From Candidatus Poribacteria bacterium (GTDB lineage: Bacteria > Poribacteria > WGA-4E > PCPOR2b): 64,000 nt of DNA. Each line of letters starts with the position of its first letter. Within the stretch, counting starts at the first letter, position 1. The stretch is from positions 1-64,000 of the forward strand of contig JAJEAL010000145.1 in NCBI GenBank assembly GCA_022822785.1, written 5' to 3'. A program made the position numbers and the translations under genes. The notes beneath the pieces are model-generated. The model searched no databases. It was not told where the DNA came from and saw only the letters and a program-made list of their open reading frames with translations. Shown here piece by piece: positions 59,775 through 64,000 of this stretch.

Positions 59775-60536
59775 TTAGTTTTTGCCTTTCCGTGCTGCCA
59801 ACACAGCGGTACAGAATGACCCGTTGGCTTGCAGAGCAACACGCACGGTGCGCGCACGTATCAGGTACTCCTCTAACCCCTCAGCAGTTACCTCGTTACC
59901 ACGCAGATCGATTATCAAAGGCGCGGTAGGCGAGCAATCAAGATTTATTTCCGCTCGACGCTGGAAGTATTGACGAGCGACTTCGGCATCCCCAACATCA
60001 CAAATCCGACCATTGTTACGCCGGATCCGGCAAGATTCGTTCTCAAAATAGAGGTCGCCAATGCGTAGGAGGGCAATCTCCTCGAATGATAGCCCCGCAT
60101 TTTTTAAGTTCTGTAACAAGCGTTCTTGACGCCGGATATACCCTTTGCGGAGAAAAAGATCGCTGAGTTGACACAGGTTTTCAGATGTTTCATCCGGGAA
60201 AGCCTCCGAGAACGATTTACCGGCGTTCACACTCGCCTCAATTGTCTGCGCAGCGAAATGGTCTTTCAAACGAACTGTGACATCGTGAAGCCCTTCAACC
60301 GTCAAAAGTTCACGGCGGGTATCCTCAGCCATCATATAGGAGAAGTTGGGCGCACACCAGTAGGTTGGAAGGTGCAGTTCGATTGTCAGATGCCCGCTTT
60401 CGGCTTCAATCGACTTGACGAAGCCAAGTTTGAGGATGGACTCATCCAGTTCGGGATCAAGCACCTTTTCTAACCGCTTGAAGATGATTTCTCGATCCAA
60501 AGTATCAGGAAGCGATAACCGCACATCATCGTACAT
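59775..60536 (-). CDS. DUF59/MIP18-type iron-sulfur assembly domain protein
   Basis: 253 residues from the ATG at 60536, which has GGAGGGAG upstream; the longer frame only adds four codons. Residues 10-95 are a DUF59 domain (LEKVLDPELDESILKLGFVKSIEAESGHLTIEL-type pattern, THR/Cys in LPTYWCAPNFSYMMAED). The rest is a long helical C-terminal region with scattered Cys, unlike short SufT/PaaD proteins. DUF59 proteins help mature iron-sulfur or di-iron enzymes. It follows directly on a truncated alcohol dehydrogenase gene. Confidence 0.8.
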   Translation of the reverse strand: MYDDVRLSLPDTLDREIIFKRLEKVLDPELDESILKLGFVKSIEAESGHLTIELHLPTYWCAPNFSYMMAEDTRRELLTVEGLHDVTVRLKDHFAAQTIEASVNAGKSFSEAFPDETSENLCQLSDLFLRKGYIRRQERLLQNLKNAGLSFEEIALLRIGDLYFENESCRIRRNNGRICDVGDAEVARQYFQRRAEINLDCSPTAPLIIDLRGNEVTAEGLEEYLIRARTVRVALQANGSFCTAVLAARKGKN

Positions 60537-60574
60537 TTCTCCCTCCACTTACGCCGGGCTGGATTCCCATCAAT

Positions 60575-60805
60575 AACCCAACCGGCGTTTTCATGTCCCA
60601 TGATGTAGGGCAACAACGCGCCCTCCGCATCCATCACATCCCGCCATACCCCTTCGATGATGTGCAGATCAGTCCGGCACAAGCCTGCAGCGCCGACACG
60701 AACAATCACGTCTTCAGGGTCACTGATGGTTGGCTCAGGTACGGTTTCAATTTTAAGATCGACGTTCATCTCTTTGTCGTACGCATACAGTTGAGCGGCT
60801 TTCAT
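60575..60805 (-). pseudogene. Truncated zinc-dependent alcohol dehydrogenase
   Basis: The first 77 codons encode the N terminus of a medium-chain dehydrogenase: DVIVRVGAAGLCRTDLHIIEG with the catalytic zinc Cys and its His, and LPYIMGHENAGWV with the His-Glu pair. Homology then stops and the frame runs into the leader of the DUF59 gene. About three quarters of the normal protein (about 340 residues) is missing, so this is a deletion remnant. Confidence 0.85.
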
Positions 60806-61059
60806 GGTGATGCCTCCTTTCCGGACTCCGAATTAGGGCGTATTGCTATTTGACAACACCATGCCGTCTTTTAAGAAAAATAAAGGCCTAATGCATCAAT
60901 GCAGACCTTGTAATAGATATAAGTAGAGCAGCAGCAAGAACTCTATGGGATTCGGCGCATGAGTTCTTTTGGTAAGAAACACGATTCGGGAAGAAGTCAA
61001 TCCGAACCGCGTTTCCTTTTGATAGCTGTTACGGCTGCTAGCCCTCCACCAAGTTCTTT
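60806..61059. other. Intergenic stretch without a supported gene
   Basis: Contains a diverged TTAGGGCGTATTGCTATTTG copy of the shared 20-mer repeat (about 60835) and an imperfect inverted repeat around GAAACACGATTCGG and CCGAACCGCGTTTC (about 60977-61015). Open frames here lack binding sites. Confidence 0.5.
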
Positions 61060-61359
61060 CTAACTGCCATTCGCATCGACATGCGATCGCAGCACTGCGT
61101 TGATTTGCGCTTCGTAATCTGGAGTATGGGCTTTGAACCATTCCAACAAATCTGCATCAACGATGACCATGTTTTCTGGCATGACCATTGTTGCATCTTT
61201 CCAAAAGTCTGCATCCGTGGGCGGATCGTCCGGATCAGATAAGGCTGCTCTTTCTATGTCTTCATCAGTTAGTGCATCCACGCACTCCCAATCAGTTTCA
61301 TCAGGGAGGGTGTCTATTTCAGAACGGGTGTATTTGACGTAGGTATTCTGCTCTTTCAT
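61060..61359 (-). CDS. brnA: BrnA-type antitoxin
   Basis: 99 residues from the ATG at 61359. YTRSEIDTLPDETDWECVDAL, then DEDIERAALSDPDDPPTD, FWKDATMVMP, DADLLEWFKA and INAVLRSHV follow the BrnA pattern: N-terminal toxin-binding part and C-terminal ribbon-helix-helix DNA-binding part. BrnA neutralises the RNase BrnT and represses its own operon. Only a 3' remnant of brnT lies upstream, so this is now an orphan antitoxin. Confidence 0.85.
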   Translation of the reverse strand: MKEQNTYVKYTRSEIDTLPDETDWECVDALTDEDIERAALSDPDDPPTDADFWKDATMVMPENMVIVDADLLEWFKAHTPDYEAQINAVLRSHVDANGS

Positions 61360-61426
61360 CTCTGTTTGCCTTTCTTGCTGAAATGATTCGGATGACCGAA
61401 TTGCGCCGTATATAAACAACGTATCC
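61319..61426 (-). pseudogene. 3' remnant of a brnT toxin gene
   Basis: In a frame different from brnA, the minus strand from about 61426 to the TGA at 61319 reads Gly-Tyr-Val-Val-Tyr-Ile, then Ile-Arg-Ile-Ile-Ser-Ala-Arg-Lys-Ala-Asn-Arg-Asp-Glu-Arg, the typical BrnT C terminus. The frame closes within 15 codons upstream of that and the rest of the toxin is gone. It overlaps the brnA start by about 40 bases, as intact brnT/brnA pairs do. Confidence 0.75.
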
Positions 61427-61481
61427 GTTTTTTTCTAAAAAAGTTAGAAAAGTCCGACATGAATTTTAGCAGATATTTCCA

Positions 61482-62165
61482 TCAAAAAAACTTGGGGGTA
61501 GTGGACGAAGGAATTTCAAGTCCGGTCAAATTTTTAAGAATAGAACGAGCAGCCATATTTACCAATTCATCAACAGCCTGTTTGTAGGTCCATTGATCCT
61601 CTGTTTGTACAAAAATTTCACCTGTTCCCTCCCAGACGGCATCACCTATTGTACACGACCAGACTTGCCCAAATATATTCATTTTGATTTCTTTTACTAT
61701 TACTGGGCCTTTGCTCAAGATCTTTGGTGCCCGTCCCTCTGCTTGTGATTGCTCTAAGAGTTCGACGTACAATAGATATTCGACCCCTATCACTGTCCCA
61801 ATTTTTATCAGACTGTCTTTGTTCAAGATAGCTGAATGATTATAGTCGTTCAGCAGTCGTGAATAATCTTCCGTCAACCCCGCATTGCTGATTAAGGCTA
61901 TCGTTTCAAGGTCCCCTATAAACTTACCTTCAGGAAGTTTATCGCTAAGATCTTTATTCAACTTATTTCCAAACGGTCTTCGTAATCCTTCCTGACCGGC
62001 ATTGGCAACAATAGGCAGTAAGCCCAATCCTCCTGCAGCGAGTCCCCCCTGTTTAGACACTGTGGCAAAATAATCGAATTGGACATTCTGTGTAATAGGT
62101 GCTGCGCAACCGAAAACAAACAATAACAAAAAAGATAAAAGTTTTTGGAGTATTGATCGTTTCAT
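61482..62165 (-). CDS. Lipoprotein of unknown function
   Basis: 227 residues from the ATG at 62165 (GGAGG 6 bases upstream). The hydrophobic signal ends in the lipobox Val-Phe-Gly-Cys. The mature part includes GGLGLLPIVANAGQEGLRRP and IKIGTVIGVEYLLYVELLEQ, with later beta strands VVKEIKMNIFGQVW-like (VIVKEIKMNIFGQVWSC) and a final helix. The alternation resembles envelope-assembly lipoproteins that detect a partner through a TolB-like N-terminal fold, but I cannot name the family. Confidence 0.78.
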   Translation of the reverse strand: MKRSILQKLLSFLLLFVFGCAAPITQNVQFDYFATVSKQGGLAAGGLGLLPIVANAGQEGLRRPFGNKLNKDLSDKLPEGKFIGDLETIALISNAGLTEDYSRLLNDYNHSAILNKDSLIKIGTVIGVEYLLYVELLEQSQAEGRAPKILSKGPVIVKEIKMNIFGQVWSCTIGDAVWEGTGEIFVQTEDQWTYKQAVDELVNMAARSILKNLTGLEIPSSTTPKFF

Positions 62166-62341
62166 AGGTTCCTCCTCGTGATTTTGTAATTCACATCTTG
62201 AATTTGCCTTCATAGGCTTTCTAGGTAAAGTTTCTCATCTCAGATTCCTCTAAAAGATAGTTGAATCTCCTAACTCATCTCTTGAAGTTTCGCCACAAGG
62301 GAGGCGTGGGGAGGTATACTTGCCTTGTGACTTTTATCCCT

Positions 62342-62391
62342 TCACGAATCGTGGCGCGTCAGGTGGTCGATGTGGTTCTGGTTCAGCTTGC
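62342..62391 (-). pseudogene. 3' remnant of a second coiled-coil gene
   Basis: Directly after the stop of the gene at 62392, in frame +2, the minus strand reads Ser-Lys-Leu-Asn-Gln-Asn-His-Ile-Asp-His-Leu-Thr-Arg-His then stop. This copies the end of that gene (Leu-Asn-Gln-Asn-Tyr-Ile-Asp-His-Leu-Ala-His-His). It is the tail of a tandem duplicate. Confidence 0.6.
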
Positions 62392-62661
62392 TCATTTCTC
62401 GATATGGTGTGCTAGGTGATCAATATAGTTCTGGTTGAGTGCATCAAGCCGGGTTTCAATGAGATTAAACCGCTTGTCAAAGCGGGTCTCAAGTTCAGTG
62501 AATCGCTTATCAAAGCGGGTCTCAAGATGTGTTAGCCGTTGGTCCACGCTATTGATTCGGTCATTGATAGTTGTAACTGTGAAAATGATGTAAACTTGAG
62601 CAAAGGCGAAGATTGCCACTATTAAGGTGGCTATGGCTATCAAAAGGGGTTTTTGGTTCAT
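62392..62661 (-). CDS. Small membrane protein with coiled coil
   Basis: 89 residues. One N-terminal membrane helix (about 6-29) is followed by a heptad-patterned coiled coil containing LETRFDKRF twice in tandem and a diverged third unit. The short His-rich end is IDHLAHHIEK. The inside-out topology suggests a membrane-tethered oligomer. Function unknown; similar small proteins often come as multigene sets, and a broken second copy follows. Confidence 0.78.
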   Translation of the reverse strand: MNQKPLLIAIATLIVAIFAFAQVYIIFTVTTINDRINSVDQRLTHLETRFDKRFTELETRFDKRFNLIETRLDALNQNYIDHLAHHIEK

Positions 62662-62720
62662 GGTCTATCCCTTCTTTCTGTTGTTATGCCAAAAGCGCGG
62701 CATCCCGGCTACGGTGTCTT

Positions 62721-62834
62721 TCACTCTGTATCATCAAACTCATCATCGTTTCCTGCTATCCATTGATTGAGCTTGGCTGCTAGGGGCAGCAATAACATGA
62801 GCAATACGACCAGTCCAATAAGCACCATCCACAT
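62721..62834 (-). CDS. Very small membrane protein (37 residues)
   Basis: ATG at 62834 to TGA at 62721. Residues 1-20 are a single hydrophobic helix rich in Leu, Val and Met, and the tail is acidic (Asn-Asp-Asp-Glu-Phe-Asp-Asp-Thr-Glu). The binding site is weak, but the gene starts 14 bases after the stop of the 53-residue gene upstream and could be translationally coupled. Too small for homology; support is hydrophobicity and position. Confidence 0.5.
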   Translation of the reverse strand: MWMVLIGLVVLLMLLLPLAAKLNQWIAGNDDEFDDTE

Positions 62835-62848
62835 AAAGGCACTTATTA

Positions 62849-63010
62849 TTATCCCCAAACAGCATGTGCCATTGTAAAGTGTTCAAACACGCCAGCAACC
62901 GATACGAAAATGATCGCAGCCAAAGGCACCACCAGAACAGTTGCTCGAATATAAGTTGCTATAAACCCCTTTTCTAATTTAGATAAAGGTAAGCGGTTCA
63001 CTATTTTCAT
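62849..63010 (-). CDS. Small membrane protein (53 residues)
   Basis: ATG at 63010 is preceded by AAGGAG with 8-base spacing, a strong translation signal. The protein has a basic N terminus (Met-Lys-Ile-Val-Asn-Arg) and one long hydrophobic helix at about 22-41 (Ala-Thr-Val-Leu-Val-Val-Pro...), with a His-containing end. It is followed by another tiny membrane-protein frame. A Fur-box-like palindrome lies 113 bases upstream. Function unknown. Confidence 0.65.
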   Translation of the reverse strand: MKIVNRLPLSKLEKGFIATYIRATVLVVPLAAIIFVSVAGVFEHFTMAHAVWG

Positions 63011-63122
63011 TGGATTATCTCCTTATCAGAAGAGTCCGATAAGAAAACTTATCAACCGTTCTATGTTAATGAAGTTTGATATTTCTTTTTTACCGGGAAA
63101 AGGCGAAAACAGGGTTTACCTC

Positions 63123-63137
63123 TGATAACCATTATCA
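63123..63137. promoter_or_regulatory. Fur-family-like operator palindrome
   Basis: TGATAACCATTATCA is a 7-1-7 inverted repeat with one mismatch to TGATAAT-N-ATTATCA. It lies between the small membrane-protein gene (start 63010, minus) and the lipoprotein gene at 63626 (plus), closer to the first. Confidence 0.45.
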
Positions 63138-63625
63138 ACGCTTAAGGATCTTCAGTTTCATCATAAATCCTGCTAGTTTTGAGTCCTGTAAAGCCAATCC
63201 GAGAACGCCTTTCAATGAGATGTATGTGACCGTATCTGTATGAATTCTTCGCCGAAAATAGTGCGTTCATGTTAGCATACCCACCATTTGAAATGCAAGC
63301 AAAAAGGCGGACGCTACAAATCCCCCAACGCTCCTATTCAGACAGAATGACTAGGCTATTTTTAATTCAGCAAATTTTGGTATAGGGTTTAGAATACGAC
63401 TGTGTTATACTTTAACAACGGGATTGGATAGAAACGGATCGGTCACTTCAACATTTAGGGCATTGTTACGTCCAAAGAATCAAGAATTTTGGGAAGCGTT
63501 TTCGCTATCGTTCTTCGTCCATTTATTGAGTTGAGAGCGGTCCATAGACGATTTGGAACGGCACCGGGTTTCAGGCTTTCCGAGTTTCTAAGGGTATTAC
63601 GACATTTTAAGGAGAGAAAAATCAG
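63138..63625. other. Intergenic stretch without a supported gene
   Basis: Holds A/T-rich DNA with a possible -10 hexamer TATACT near 63405. No -35 partner with correct spacing is clear, and no gene is recognised. The last 10-20 bases contain the AAGGAGAG site of the next gene. Confidence 0.5.
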
Positions 63626-64000
63626 ATGAAAGGTACATACCAACATATATTCCGAGCGACAATACTCGTCTTTGCATTCATAACCTTACTCATCGGTTGT
63701 AGGCAAGAGGTGACCCGCAAGGCGGATTGGGAAGTCAATTTCACAGATTTGCACTTCGCAGATGCCGACCATGGATGGATCGTCGGTGAAAAGGGAACAA
63801 TCGTCCATACAAACGACGGTGGGAAAACGTGGGAACGCCAAGAGGTCGGGACAGAAGGTGATTTTAAGGCGGTCTATTTCACCAACGCTCGTTACGGTTG
63901 GGCGGTCGGCGATAGGGGTTTAATTGCGACCACCGATGACGGCCGTCGCTGGCACCTCCAAGATAGTGGCACCTTAGCAATGCTCAGGGATGTCTACTTC
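63626..64000 (+). CDS. YCF48/BNR-repeat lipoprotein (continues past the right edge)
   Basis: 125 codons visible. AAGGAGAG lies 10 bases before the ATG. A hydrophobic signal ends in the lipobox Leu-Ile-Gly-Cys. Then come repeated beta-propeller blades: DADHGWIVGEKGTIVHTNDG, GKTWERQ, NARYGWAVGDRGLIATTDDG and RRWHLQDSG, the Asp-Gly-Gly-X-X-Trp motif of YCF48/HCF136-type and BNR propellers. In plants and cyanobacteria this family aids photosystem II assembly, but in other bacteria it is a general extracytoplasmic scaffold. Confidence 0.87.
   Translation, partial: MKGTYQHIFRATILVFAFITLLIGCRQEVTRKADWEVNFTDLHFADADHGWIVGEKGTIVHTNDGGKTWERQEVGTEGDFKAVYFTNARYGWAVGDRGLIATTDDGRRWHLQDSGTLAMLRDVYF

Noticed and set aside
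60896-61141. 81-residue frame overlapping the end of brnA
   Set aside because: It overlaps the real gene in another frame, has no binding site and no family resemblance.

Overview
The window reads as a piece of chromosome from an uncultured Gram-negative bacterium. The mix of a Pup/UBact-type proteasome, several phytanoyl-CoA dioxygenase-like proteins, a formylglycine sulfatase, Gfo/Idh/MocA oxidoreductases, amidohydrolases and a mandelate-racemase-like enolase, together with dense intergenic hairpin repeats, is what I would expect of Candidatus Poribacteria or a close relative. That assignment is an inference from gene content; no rRNA or other marker is present. No tRNA, rRNA or CRISPR array was seen.

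Layout. 1-10 kb: edge of a secreted-protein gene, a lone tyrosine recombinase, amidohydrolase plus Gfo/Idh oxidoreductase, two paralogous lipoproteins, a sulfatase, a DUF362 protein and RadC. 10.4-17.4 kb: a complete proteasome operon (ATPase, Dop, UBact modifier, PrcB, PrcA, PafA) with a promoter-like site in front and a terminator behind, followed by era and a divergent DnaA-like protein. 19.8-30.1 kb: mostly metabolic and accessory genes (CocE/NonD hydrolase, SDR, lone PolX N-terminal domain, WD40 and ankyrin proteins, O-antigen ligase/polymerase, aldo/keto-reductase-like protein, PhyH, alpha/beta hydrolase, a CDF-like transporter with altered metal ligands). 30.5-37.4 kb: parts of a BMP-type ABC importer (binding protein and ATPase, no permeases) with a HerA-NurA pair lodged between the binding-protein gene and a broken copy of the ATPase gene start. 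37.6-43.5 kb: VWA membrane protein, MATE pump, a RelA/SpoT-type zinc-finger plus winged-helix protein, aminotransferase and Gfo/Idh oxidoreductase. 43.6-47.6 kb: a TerY-P triad (VWA, PP2C phosphatase, kinase-TPR).

51.6-60.8 kb holds the most unusual locus. selD (selenophosphate synthetase) and a MetE-like zinc methyltransferase each carry one in-frame TGA exactly where their families have the catalytic or zinc-binding cysteine, and each TGA is followed at the right distance by a small hairpin with G-U in its loop, as in bacterial SECIS elements. With a SenB-type selenosugar synthase next to selD, this looks like a selenium-metabolism locus encoding two selenoproteins; a selenocysteine form of the MetE-like enzyme is not something I know to be described. 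Upstream lies what looks like a decayed accessory tail of a binuclear-iron monooxygenase cluster (amidohydrolase, DUF59 protein, truncated alcohol dehydrogenase). The right end has a BrnA antitoxin with a BrnT remnant, lipoproteins, and very small membrane proteins near a Fur-box-like palindrome.

Much of the non-coding DNA is made of at least six families of short palindromic, MITE-like elements. The best defined is a roughly 90-bp element with imperfect terminal inverted repeats and a 14-bp-stem hairpin, present in eight good copies and several degenerate ones.
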